7,427 bases of DNA from Anaerolineae bacterium (GCA_020848855.1 JADLHH010000226.1:1-7427); one strand, 5' to 3'. Counted from the first letter of the stretch, positions 1-6,592 are shown. Numbers and translations: made by a program. The notes: a model not told the origin generated them from the sequence alone.

Positions 1-587
1 CCAAGCAGCGTTATGGCATCCTCGACTGGCAGCCGCTCGACCCGACGACGACCATATCCCGCATGAATATCGATGCCCACGCCGAGTTATTCGCGCGGCT
101 TTATCAGGCTGGCGTGACCGTCGCTTACGACCGCAACAACCTCGTGCCCATCCCGGCGGATCGCAGCGTTGGCATCGTCTTTCTGGCGACGCGTTACCAG
201 ATTCAGGCGGAATGTTCGCTGTACCGCCCGGACATCAAGTGGACGGCGGTTTCGGACAATCCATCGAATGAGGAAATCGGCTGGGCGCTCGATAACGCGC
301 GGTCGGTCGATATGGTGGTGGTCTGGACGCAGGATGCCATCACAAACCCGGAGCAGCAGCTACTCGTCAACGCGCTGCCGCCAGAAAAGACCGTCGCCGT
401 CGCGCTGTGGTCGATCTACGACTGGCAGACGTACCCGAACGTGGCGGCTTATATGCTGACCTACACGCCCGCGCGCCCGGCAGTCCCGGCGGCGTGCGCG
501 GTGCTGTTCGGCGCGGCTCCGGCGACAGGCGTGCTGCCGGTGACGCTGGGCGACACGCTGCCCGCCGGAAGCCACGATACGAATTGA
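1..587 (+). CDS. Glycoside hydrolase family 3 protein (beta-N-acetylhexosaminidase-like), C-terminal part, 5' truncated
   Basis: The reading frame is open from base 3 at the window edge to TGA at 585-587, giving 194 visible residues. The ATG at 63 is internal, because the codons before it continue the same protein (KQRYGILDW...). The fragment matches the C-terminal alpha/beta domain that follows the catalytic barrel in many GH3 enzymes. It has a beta-strand-rich stretch (VGIVFLAT), then alternating helix and strand segments (VDMVVVWTQDA, KTVAVALWSIYDW), and ends with the typical LFGAAPATGVLPVTLG segment, where GH3 proteins carry the FG-x-x-x-P-x-G-x-LPV signature. Such enzymes remove beta-linked N-acetylglucosamine or glucose from cell-wall fragments or glycans. 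The catalytic Asp and the substrate-defining residues lie upstream of the window, so substrate and secretion cannot be judged. The family is fairly secure and the exact activity is not. Confidence 0.82.
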   Translation, partial: KQRYGILDWQPLDPTTTISRMNIDAHAELFARLYQAGVTVAYDRNNLVPIPADRSVGIVFLATRYQIQAECSLYRPDIKWTAVSDNPSNEEIGWALDNARSVDMVVVWTQDAITNPEQQLLVNALPPEKTVAVALWSIYDWQTYPNVAAYMLTYTPARPAVPAACAVLFGAAPATGVLPVTLGDTLPAGSHDTN

Positions 588-602
588 TGTTTGCAGCAAA
601 TA

Positions 603-632
603 GAGTAGGGGCAAGCGATGCCTCGCCCTCTC
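603..632. repeat. Degenerate GTAGGGGC-type palindrome / hairpin between convergent genes
   Basis: The 67-bp gap between two convergent genes holds a GC-rich inverted repeat. GGGGCA (608-613) can pair with TGCCTC (619-624) around the loop AGCGA, with one G-T wobble. Alternatively GGGC (609-612) can pair with GCCC (625-628), with GAG (603-605) and CTC (630-632) outside. It begins GTAGGGGC (605-612), the same eight bases that open the longer palindromes at 2687 and 6529, so it may be a decayed relative. It could act as a two-way transcription terminator for the flanking genes, but no clear T-run follows on either strand. Confidence 0.4.
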
Positions 633-654
633 AAACCGCTTTCAGGCGTGGGGA

Positions 655-873
655 CTACGCCTGCTTCTTCTCGGCAACGATCATCCTGAGCGCTTCCTGC
701 ACCCGCCGGGCGCGGGTTTCGGCGCGGCGCGCGCTCTCGATCCAGTTTACATAAGCGCGGCGGTGCGATGACGGGAAACGGTCGAAAATTGCCTGCGCTT
801 TCGCGTTGGAGTCCAGCGCCCACATCAGGTCTTCCGGGATTTCGACCAGTCGCAGTTCGGTTTGCATCACCAT
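655..873 (-). CDS. Small YdeI/OmpD-associated (OmdA domain) protein, 72 aa
   Basis: The protein reads from ATG at 873 down to TAG at 655-657. It matches the short helical OmdA (YdeI / OmpD-associated) domain: an N-terminal VEIPEDLMWALD segment, then a helix with AIFDRFPSSHRRAYVNWIESA, then a basic helix RAETRARRVQEALRM. Family members often carry an extra domain before this part; here it stands alone. The frame is open back to an ATG at 942, but the start at 873 is preferred because GGAG lies 9 bases before it. A TATAAT box at 908-913 on this strand would also fall inside the longer version, and residues 1-23 of that version do not look like the family. A second ATG two codons later (867) is possible. 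The biochemical role of the domain is poorly defined; it has been linked to bacteriocin or membrane-stress protection. The gene is convergent with the GH3 gene and divergent from the Rieske oxidoreductase. Confidence 0.75.
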   Translation of the reverse strand: MVMQTELRLVEIPEDLMWALDSNAKAQAIFDRFPSSHRRAYVNWIESARRAETRARRVQEALRMIVAEKKQA

Positions 874-907
874 CGCATTCTTCTCCGTAATTGCGAACAC
901 ATTTTCG

Positions 908-913
908 ATTATA
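908..913 (-). promoter_or_regulatory. Putative -10 box of the OmdA gene
   Basis: On the minus strand this reads TATAAT, a perfect -10 hexamer, in an AT-rich island unlike the surrounding GC-rich DNA. It lies about 35 bases upstream of the preferred ATG at 873, which would leave a short leader containing the GGAG ribosome site. No good -35 hexamer is seen at 16-18 bp. TTTTCGA occurs as a direct repeat at 902-908 and 922-928, exactly 20 bp apart and bracketing the box, so a bound regulator is conceivable. Confidence 0.4.
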
Positions 914-1039
914 TACACGTTTTTTCGAAATGGATCGTCCATTCTGGCATTGTTAATTTTCTGTACAAATGTTCTATGATTTATGCCACATTAACCCGCT
1001 GAATCCCGCGAAAAAGTATGCTGATGCGTCGACTTGGGC

Positions 1040-1045
1040 TATAAT
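1040..1045 (+). promoter_or_regulatory. Putative -10 box of the Rieske/FAD oxidoreductase gene
   Basis: TATAAT lies 42 bases before the ATG at 1088. A purine-rich ribosome site (GAGGTG, 1077-1082) sits 5 bases before the start. No convincing -35 hexamer is present at 16-18 bp upstream (the sequence there is around TATGCT), so this is either a promoter that needs an activator or a chance match. The 874-1087 gap as a whole is the shared upstream region of two divergent genes. Confidence 0.4.
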
Positions 1046-1087
1046 CGACATGCAGATCGTTAGAATTGAAATGAGCGAGGTGGCGAT

Positions 1088-2677
1088 ATGGCTGAGCATC
1101 GGGTTGGCAGCGCAGATACCTTCCTGCGCGATGGTGAAATGAAACGCCTCGAACTGGAAGACAAGCCGGTTGTCGTGGCGCGGGTCGATGGCGACTACTA
1201 CGCGTTCGGCGGTAACTGCCCGCATTACGGCGCGCCGCTCGATACTGGCGTGCTGCGTGGGCACGCGCTCATGTGCCCCTGGCATCACGCCTGCTTCGAC
1301 GTGCGCACCGCCGTACGGCTGGAGCCGCCGTCGCTGAACGACCTTGCGCGCTACCCGGTGCGGCTGGGCGGCGGCGAGATTTTCGTGACGCTCCCCAACG
1401 ACAACGTGCGTCAGCCGGAGGGCAAAGCCGACCCGGCGGACAACCGGCACTTCGTGATCGTCGGCGGTGGCGCGGTCGGCAATTCGGCGGCGGAAGAACT
1501 GCGCCGCCGAGGATATCGCGGCAGGATCACCATCTTCAGTTCGGTTAGCAGTGTGCCGATTGATCGTCCGAACGTCTCGAAGGATTATCTCGCCGGGAGC
1601 GCGCAGGCGGACTGGATGCCATTGCGCGGCGCAGGCTGGTACGCCGACCGTGACATCGACCTACGCCTGAACACCACCGTAACACAGGTCGATTCCAACG
1701 CGCACACGGTCACGCTCGAAGGCGGCGAAGTTGTGCCGTACGACAGGCTACTGCTGGCAACCGGTGGCGTCCCGCGCGACCTGAAGCGCGTGCCCGGCGG
1801 CGATCTCGACGGCATCTATCTGCTGCGTTCGATGGCAGACGCCGACCGGAGTATCGCACAGGCGGGCGAAGGCAAGCGCGCCGTGCTGGTCGGCGGCAGC
1901 TTTATTGGCATGGAAGTGGCGGCGTCGCTGGCGAAGGGGCGCAAGGTAGTTGTGACGGTTGTCGATATGGTCGATGTGCCGTTTCAGAAGGTGCTGGGCG
2001 ACGAAATCGGGCGGATGTTCATGGATACGCACGCCGCCAACGGCGTCATGTTCCGGCTCAGCGCCCAGATTGAGCGCTTCATTGGCGAAGCCGGGCGTGT
2101 GACCGGCGTCCAGCTTGCCGGCGGCGACGCGCTTCCCGCCGATTTCGTGGTGGTCGGCGTCGGTGTGCGCCCGGCGACCGAGTTCCTGAAGGATTCCGGC
2201 ATTCGGCTGAACGACAAGGATCAATCAGTGCTGGTCGATGCACATTTGCGTACCAGCGCCGACGACATATACGCGGCGGGCGATATCGCTCGCTACCCGG
2301 CAGGCAACGGTACACAACGCATCGAACACTGGCGCGCGGCGCAGCAGCAGGGCGTGGTCGCCGCGCGTAATATGCTCGGCATCGAAGACAGCGTCAACGC
2401 GCATGTGCCGTTCTTCTGGACATCACAGTGGGGCATGAGCCTGCGCTACGTCGGTCATGCCGAGTCGTGGGACGAGATCATCTTCCGGGGGAAGCCGGAA
2501 GACAAGAATTTCCTCGCCTTCTACGTGAAGGGCGGCGAATTGAAAGCGGCGGTCGGGCTGAAGCGCGACCGCGACATGGATGCCATCGAATTTCTGCTGC
2601 TGGACGGCAAGCGGCTGACGCCGGAGCAGATGCGTGACGAGGCATTCGATCTGGTCGTATATGCGATGAGTGGGTAA
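1088..2677 (+). CDS. Rieske [2Fe-2S] domain fused to FAD/NAD(P)H-dependent oxidoreductase (AIFM3-like)
   Basis: This 529-residue protein joins two redox modules. Residues 1-103 form a Rieske ferredoxin-type domain with the cluster ligands C44-x-H46 and C63-x2-H66, 16 residues apart. Residues 120-430 form a pyridine-nucleotide-disulfide-type reductase. It has an FAD-binding glycine motif VIVGGGAVG (123-131), the ATGG motif (224-227), an NAD(P)H-binding motif VLVGGSFIG followed by E276 (266-276), and the second FAD motif around YAAGD (395-399). Residues 440-525 fit the reductase C-terminal domain. E276 at the end of the NAD motif suggests NADH over NADPH, by general rule. The layout is that of AIFM3-like proteins and ferredoxin reductases of oxygenase systems; electrons would pass from NAD(P)H through FAD to the cluster. 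No signal peptide is seen, so it is cytoplasmic. No oxygenase neighbour is present, so the electron acceptor is unknown. GAGGTG 5 bases before the ATG supports this start. Confidence 0.9.
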   Translation: MAEHRVGSADTFLRDGEMKRLELEDKPVVVARVDGDYYAFGGNCPHYGAPLDTGVLRGHALMCPWHHACFDVRTAVRLEPPSLNDLARYPVRLGGGEIFVTLPNDNVRQPEGKADPADNRHFVIVGGGAVGNSAAEELRRRGYRGRITIFSSVSSVPIDRPNVSKDYLAGSAQADWMPLRGAGWYADRDIDLRLNTTVTQVDSNAHTVTLEGGEVVPYDRLLLATGGVPRDLKRVPGGDLDGIYLLRSMADADRSIAQAGEGKRAVLVGGSFIGMEVAASLAKGRKVVVTVVDMVDVPFQKVLGDEIGRMFMDTHAANGVMFRLSAQIERFIGEAGRVTGVQLAGGDALPADFVVVGVGVRPATEFLKDSGIRLNDKDQSVLVDAHLRTSADDIYAAGDIARYPAGNGTQRIEHWRAAQQQGVVAARNMLGIEDSVNAHVPFFWTSQWGMSLRYVGHAESWDEIIFRGKPEDKNFLAFYVKGGELKAAVGLKRDRDMDAIEFLLLDGKRLTPEQMRDEAFDLVVYAMSG

Positions 2678-2686
2678 TTGGCGTCC

Positions 2687-2718
2687 GTAGGGGCGGGTCT
2701 CAGCTCGACTTTGCACAT
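2687..2718 (+). repeat. Left 32-bp inverted repeat: palindrome arm plus insertion-sequence end
   Basis: This segment starts with GTAGGGGCGGGTC (2687-2699), the arm of a palindromic repeat that is also seen intact at 6528-6558. It continues through TCAGCT into the insertion-sequence end CGACTTTGCACAT (2706-2718). It is the exact reverse complement of 4135-4166 with no mismatches. It begins 10 bases after the stop codon of the oxidoreductase gene. Confidence 0.85.
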
Positions 2719-4147
2719 AGATAGTTGAAAACAGGAAGGCAGGATAAGCTGTTTCAGACCTCTTGCAAAGGATGAAACCATGCTTAACCTGCCGCCGATA
2801 GTTATAGACTGGATCGAACCGTTCGCGCCATGTTTTTATGGGGTCAGCACCTGGATGAAAGCGCAAATCCTGCTCATTGGCGCGATTTTGACCCCGGGAA
2901 AGCGGGTCGTGACCGAGGCATTGCGGGTGATGGGCTTGAGCGAGAGTGAGCAATTCGCCCAGTATCATCAGGTCTTGAACCGAGCGGTCTGGTCGCCGCT
3001 GGAGCTGGCGCAGGTGTTGCTGAAACTGCTGGTCAAGACGTTTACGGAATCGGGAGACGTATTGGTGTTTGGGATTGACCCGACGATTGAACGGCGCTGG
3101 GGACGCAAGATCGCCGCACGCGGCATTTATCGTGACGCGGTACACAGCAGCGACCGTCATTTCGTTAAGGCGAGCGGACTGCGCTGGATTAGCCTGATGC
3201 TGTTGACGTCGATCCCTTGGGCGCAGCGCATCTGGGCGCTGCCGGTCATGACGGTACTGGCGCCGTCCGAGCGCTACTACCAGCAACGCCAGCGCCAGCC
3301 CAAGACCCTGTTGGAGCGCAGCGTGCAGATGCTGAAAGTGCTGCGCCGTTGGTTGCCCCAGCACGCCTTGGTGGTCGTGGGCGACAGTGCGTATGCGGCA
3401 CTGGACTTTCTCAGCGCTATGCAGCGGCTTCACCTAACGTTTGTGACCCGCTTGCGGATGGACGCTGCCTTGTACGAACCTGCGCCACCCTACAGCGGCA
3501 CGGGGCGTCCGCGCAAGAAAGGTCAGCGCTTGCCGACGCTGGCACAGGTCTTGCAGAATGCCAGCACGGTCTGGACGACAGTCGCGCTGTGCTGGTATGA
3601 CGGGCAAGTGCGCGACATGCAGATCGCCTCCGCTTGCGCGGTCTGGTTTCACGTTGGTAAAGCGCCGCTGCCCATCCGTTGGGTGTTGGTGCGCGACCCG
3701 CAGGGTGACTATGACCCAGTGGGGCTGCTGTGTACCGATGCGACCGCTGAACCGCTGTCCATCGTCACCTGGTTTGTCCAGCGCTGGCAATTGGAGGTCA
3801 CTTTCGAGGCTGCCCGTCGTCATCTGGGCGTGGAAACCCAGCGCCAGTGGTCGAACAAAGCGATTGCCCGTACCACACCGCTGCTGTTGGGCTTGTTCTC
3901 GTGGATGACCCTGGTCGCTCATGCCCTCTACACCGCTCATCCGTCCGCTGCTCCTCGTCAAGCCGTCTGGTATCCCAAAACGCTCCCCACTTTCTCCGAT
4001 GCCTTCGCCCTTGTGCGTCAGTCTCTGTGGACGGCTTATCCGACTTTTCGACTATCGAGGGACGAACCCGACATGCTGAAAATCCCGAAACCGTTCTTTG
4101 ATACGCTCGTTTCGACCTTGTGTTACGCTGCTTGATGTGCAAAGTCG
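2706..4147 (+). mobile_element. Insertion sequence with one DDE transposase, inserted in a GC-rich palindromic repeat
   Basis: A single complete transposase gene fills the element, flanked by inverted ends CGACTTTGCACAT and its complement. With these limits the element is about 1,442 bp and is flanked by AGCT on both sides (2702-2705 and 4148-4151), a possible 4-bp target duplication. Because the flanking sequence is itself palindromic, TCGA (2705-2708 and 4145-4148) fits equally well and would give a 1,436-bp element ending CTTTGCACAT. The perfect match of the inverted repeats continues outwards to 2687 and 4166 into the palindrome arms, so the true outer limit cannot be fixed from one copy. 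The intact gene and perfect ends suggest recent insertion. The element separates the oxidoreductase gene from the Clp-like gene and disrupts neither. Confidence 0.8.
2780..4135 (+). CDS. DDE transposase (IS4/IS701-like superfamily), 451 aa
   Basis: The enzyme would cut and join the ends of the insertion sequence. It has an RNase H-like catalytic core. The first Asp is D100 in FGIDPTIERRWG, the second is D202 in VVVGDSAYAA. The Glu is most likely E339 in a region that follows the Y-x2-R-x3-E-x6-K pattern of IS4-type enzymes (F332, R335, E339, R346), with E343 as an alternative. A long beta-strand insertion, including a basic GRPRKKGQR stretch (242-250), lies between the second Asp and the Glu. 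The length is normal and the frame is unbroken, so it is probably functional. AAAGGA (2767-2772), 7 bases before the ATG, supports the start. The stop codon overlaps the right inverted repeat by one base. It uses TTG for leucine more freely than its neighbours, in line with acquired DNA. The exact IS family is uncertain; it resembles proteins with the DDE_5-type endonuclease domain often filed under IS701. Confidence 0.88.
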   Translation: MLNLPPIVIDWIEPFAPCFYGVSTWMKAQILLIGAILTPGKRVVTEALRVMGLSESEQFAQYHQVLNRAVWSPLELAQVLLKLLVKTFTESGDVLVFGIDPTIERRWGRKIAARGIYRDAVHSSDRHFVKASGLRWISLMLLTSIPWAQRIWALPVMTVLAPSERYYQQRQRQPKTLLERSVQMLKVLRRWLPQHALVVVGDSAYAALDFLSAMQRLHLTFVTRLRMDAALYEPAPPYSGTGRPRKKGQRLPTLAQVLQNASTVWTTVALCWYDGQVRDMQIASACAVWFHVGKAPLPIRWVLVRDPQGDYDPVGLLCTDATAEPLSIVTWFVQRWQLEVTFEAARRHLGVETQRQWSNKAIARTTPLLLGLFSWMTLVAHALYTAHPSAAPRQAVWYPKTLPTFSDAFALVRQSLWTAYPTFRLSRDEPDMLKIPKPFFDTLVSTLCYAA

Positions 4148-4166
4148 AGCTGAGACCCGCCCCTAC
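4135..4166 (+). repeat. Right 32-bp inverted repeat: insertion-sequence end plus palindrome arm
   Basis: This is the exact reverse complement of 2687-2718. It starts with ATGTGCAAAGTCG (4135-4147), the inner end of the element, passes through AGCTGA, and closes with GACCCGCCCCTAC (4154-4166), the second arm of the palindromic repeat. Its first base is the last base of the transposase stop codon. Beyond 4166 the similarity with the left flank stops abruptly, which marks the outer edge of the repeat. Confidence 0.85.
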
Positions 4167-4198
4167 ACCGCCACACTATAGTCGAACCACGCTGTATT

Positions 4199-4216
4199 CC
4201 CGCTTGTTCAAACGGG
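4199..4216. promoter_or_regulatory. Imperfect 18-bp palindrome upstream of the Clp-like gene (possible operator)
   Basis: CCCGCTTGTTCAAACGGG is nearly self-complementary: CCCG, TTG and their partners pair, and only one outer pair and the centre fail. It lies 55 bases before the Clp-like start codon. It overlaps a weak promoter candidate with -35 TTCAAA (4207-4212) and -10 TATACG (4232-4237) at a long 19-bp spacing. A repressor site over a -35 box would suit a stress gene, but this is inference. It does not resemble the CIRCE element of HrcA-controlled heat-shock genes. Confidence 0.25.
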
Positions 4217-4270
4217 TGTTTCAAGTTACCTTATACGCGACTCTGATATGCCACTCAGGATACATTCTGC

Positions 4271-6511
4271 ATGGGTACACTGAATCCTGATCTGCTTTCG
4301 AAAGACCTGGACACGGCGATGAACGACGCCGTCGCCCTGAAGGACAAATACAAGAAGCCGGTGCTGATGCCGGAACTGCTGCTGCTGGCGCTGCTGCGCG
4401 GCAAGGACACGGCGGCGGCTCGGCTGCTCGATGTGTTCCGCGACAGCCGGGGCGCGGATATTGACCGGCTGACGCGCGAGTCTGAACTGGCGGTCGAGAG
4501 CCGCCGCGACCAGGACGGCAACCTCGACTTCGTGGCGGCGGGCAACCGTTCCGTGCCGCTCTCGCGCCAGACGATCATCCTGATCGATGACGCGCTCAGC
4601 GTCGCCAACGCCCAGAATGAACTGCGGGTTGATACCGACCACGCGCTTTCGGTCATGGCGGAAAGCACCATCAGCACCAGCGGCTTGCTGCGCCAGTACG
4701 GTATCACACCTAAGGCGATCAACGACCTGCGCTCGGATACGTCGCAGGTGATCCGCGCCGATGGTACGACGCAGGATTTCGTCGCCGGAGCGACGTCCGG
4801 CAAGCTGACAGCCGTCTATTTCCGCGAAGAACTGCTGCGCGCCCTGATCAATATCCTCACGCAGGCGGTCAACCGCCATGTGATTCTGCTGGGTCCCGAC
4901 GGCGTCGGCAAGCGCACGCTCGCCTACAGCCTGGCGCTGCTGATGTCTGAGGGCAAGGGACCCAAGCAGTTGAACAGCCTCGTGCAGGTGGACGAGACGG
5001 CGCTGCTCGACAACGACCAGAAAGCGATCCGCGCCGGGCTGAGCCAGGCGCGCGGCGGCGTGCTGTTCATCCCGCATATCCAGCGCTTCTTTGGCGGACC
5101 CGTTCGCGCCGAGTTCTCGAAATCGACGCCGCTCATCCAGAAAGCCTTTCTGGACGACGATCCGGTGATCATTGCCACCACGACCGAACAGGAGTACAGC
5201 CAGCGGCTCGCCGGGGTGAGCGCCATCGCTGAAAACAGCCAGATTCTGCGTGTGCCGGAGCCGTCGGTGGACGAGACGGTCGAGATTCTCAAAGTGATCC
5301 GCCCGCATCTCGAAAGCGACTACGGGCTGACCGTCTCCGAAGACGCGGTTGCGCTGGCGGCGCGGCTGGCGAAGCGCTATATGAGCGCTGCCCCGCTTCC
5401 GCGCAGCGCCGAGCAACTGCTGCATCGCGCGGCGGCGATGGTCTCGATGAGCCAGCAGACTCAGCTTGCCTACAAGAACAGCGTTAGCGACGGCTCCAGC
5501 CTCGACGCCGAAGATGTGACGCTCGCCGCCAGCCAGATGACCGGCGTGCCCGTCAGCAAGCTGGGGCAGGACGAGCGCCTGCGCTACGCCAGCATGGTCG
5601 AGCACATCAAGGAGCGGCTGATCGGGCAGGATCAGGCGGTGCTGGCGGTCAGCCGGGCGATCAAGACGGCGCGCGTCGGCTTGAAAGACCCCAAGCGACC
5701 GATCGGCGCGTTCCTGTTCTTGGGACCGACCGGCGTTGGCAAGACCGAACTCGCCAAAGCGCTGGCGGAGTTCATGTTCGGCAGCGAAGACGCCATGCTC
5801 CCGCTCGACATGAGCGAATTCAAAGACGAGAGCAGTCTCAACCGATTGATCGGCTCGCCCAGCGGCTACGTAGACAGCGAGGCGGGCGGGCAGCTCACCG
5901 AGCGCGTGCGCCAGCAGCCGTACATTATCGTGCTGTTCGACGAGGTGGAGAAGGCGCACGCGCGCATCCTCGACATTCTGCTTCAGGTGATCGAAGAAGG
6001 TCGCCTGACCGACGGGCGTGGCAACACCACCTACTTCAGCGAGACGGTCATTATTCTGACCAGCAATCTCGGTTCGACCGAGCTTGCCGTCCCGGTGATC
6101 ACCGACGAAATCCGCGACGGGGCGATGGAAGAAGTCCGCACTTACTTCCGCCCGGAATTCCTCAACCGTCTGGATGAGATCATCATGTTCAACGCGCTCT
6201 CGTCGGAAGACCTGCGTGCTATCCTGCAATTGAACCTGAAGAGCGAGAGCAGGCTCGCCGCCGAGCGCGGCTTGAAGCTCGACTTCACCGACGCGGCGGT
6301 CGAATGGATGCTGGCGCAGAACGACGAGCCGGAATACGGCGCGCGCCCGCTCAAGCGCATCATCCGGCGCTCGGTGCGCGAGCCGCTGGCGGATTTCCTG
6401 CTGCGCGCCAACCCGCCCGCCGGGACGCAGGTGACGGTCGACGCCGACGGCGACGGGTTGACCTTCGCCGCGACGGTCGACGGCAAGGTGGTCAAGGTCG
6501 GCGCGGGGTGA
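4271..6511 (+). CDS. Clp/HSP100 family double AAA+ protein (ClpC/ClpA-like) with degenerate first ATPase domain, 746 aa
   Basis: The family unfolds proteins by threading them through a hexameric ring. Residues 1-155 resemble a Clp N-domain. The first AAA+ module (about 180-390) keeps a Walker A motif (GPDGVGKRT, 208-216), but its Walker B reads LFIPHI (265-270) where LFIDEI is usual. The KYRG pore loop is absent around 240-252, and the arginine-finger segment usually reading ERRFQ is ENSQ (321-324). The second module (450-710) looks complete: Walker A GPTGVGKT (485-492), pore loop GYV (532-534), Walker B LFDE (555-558), sensor N599, arginine finger R633 in FRPEFLNR, and sensor-2 GAR (690-692). 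Only about 20 residues lie where ClpB or ClpC have a coiled-coil middle domain. No IGF/VGF-like ClpP-docking tripeptide is visible between 601 and 625. AGGA (4257-4260) lies 10 bases before the ATG. It is named as an ATP-dependent Clp ATP-binding subunit by family; whether it works with ClpP is doubtful. Confidence 0.88.
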   Translation: MGTLNPDLLSKDLDTAMNDAVALKDKYKKPVLMPELLLLALLRGKDTAAARLLDVFRDSRGADIDRLTRESELAVESRRDQDGNLDFVAAGNRSVPLSRQTIILIDDALSVANAQNELRVDTDHALSVMAESTISTSGLLRQYGITPKAINDLRSDTSQVIRADGTTQDFVAGATSGKLTAVYFREELLRALINILTQAVNRHVILLGPDGVGKRTLAYSLALLMSEGKGPKQLNSLVQVDETALLDNDQKAIRAGLSQARGGVLFIPHIQRFFGGPVRAEFSKSTPLIQKAFLDDDPVIIATTTEQEYSQRLAGVSAIAENSQILRVPEPSVDETVEILKVIRPHLESDYGLTVSEDAVALAARLAKRYMSAAPLPRSAEQLLHRAAAMVSMSQQTQLAYKNSVSDGSSLDAEDVTLAASQMTGVPVSKLGQDERLRYASMVEHIKERLIGQDQAVLAVSRAIKTARVGLKDPKRPIGAFLFLGPTGVGKTELAKALAEFMFGSEDAMLPLDMSEFKDESSLNRLIGSPSGYVDSEAGGQLTERVRQQPYIIVLFDEVEKAHARILDILLQVIEEGRLTDGRGNTTYFSETVIILTSNLGSTELAVPVITDEIRDGAMEEVRTYFRPEFLNRLDEIIMFNALSSEDLRAILQLNLKSESRLAAERGLKLDFTDAAVEWMLAQNDEPEYGARPLKRIIRRSVREPLADFLLRANPPAGTQVTVDADGDGLTFAATVDGKVVKVGAG

Positions 6512-6527
6512 TACTGGAACGTATTCC

Positions 6528-6558
6528 CGTAGGGGCGGGTCTGCGACCCGCCCCTACG
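6528..6558. repeat. Intact palindromic repeat (14-bp arms, 3-base loop)
   Basis: CGTAGGGGCGGGTC (6528-6541) is followed by TGC and then by its exact complement GACCCGCCCCTACG (6545-6558). The RNA would form a very stable hairpin. It lies 16 bases after the stop of the Clp-like gene and 34 bases before the next start, so it may end transcription or protect the mRNA 3' end. It lacks the T-run of a classic intrinsic terminator on either strand. The same 13-base arm borders the insertion sequence at 2687 and 4154, so it belongs to a dispersed repeat family. Confidence 0.85.
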
Positions 6559-6565
6559 CATATCC

Positions 6566-6571
6566 TATACT
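6566..6571 (+). promoter_or_regulatory. Weak -10 candidate before the phosphohexomutase gene
   Basis: TATACT lies 21 bases before the start codon, just after the palindromic repeat. A -35 box at the usual distance would fall within the GC-rich hairpin and is not recognisable there. It may be a chance match; read-through from the Clp-like gene is an alternative. Confidence 0.2.
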
Positions 6572-6592
6572 GGGACTAAGGGAGCAGCGACG

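Noticed and set aside
874..942. 23-residue N-terminal extension of the OmdA protein (start at 942)
   Set aside because: There is no ribosome site before 942, the extension contains the TATAAT box on the same strand, and the family match begins only after residue 26.
974..1450. 158-residue minus-strand open frame over the oxidoreductase start and promoter
   Set aside because: It is antisense to the well-supported Rieske domain and shows no recognisable motif.
2423..3433. 336-residue minus-strand open frame across the oxidoreductase end and the transposase
   Set aside because: It spans a host gene, a repeat and an insertion sequence, so it cannot be an ancestral gene, and its composition is that of a shadow frame.
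2687..4166. CRISPR-like or integron-like array from the repeated GTAGGGGCGGGTC units
   Set aside because: The units are inverted, unevenly spaced and separated by complete genes, which does not fit an array or attC sites.
4226..6229. Long 667-residue open frame on the minus strand
   Set aside because: It lies antisense to the Clp-like gene, is rich in Arg, His, Gln and Ala as expected from the complement of GC-rich codons, and shows no family motifs. It is a shadow frame.
6528..6558. Classic rho-independent terminator
   Set aside because: The stem is strong but no T-run follows on either strand, so it is described as a palindromic repeat that may still affect transcript ends.
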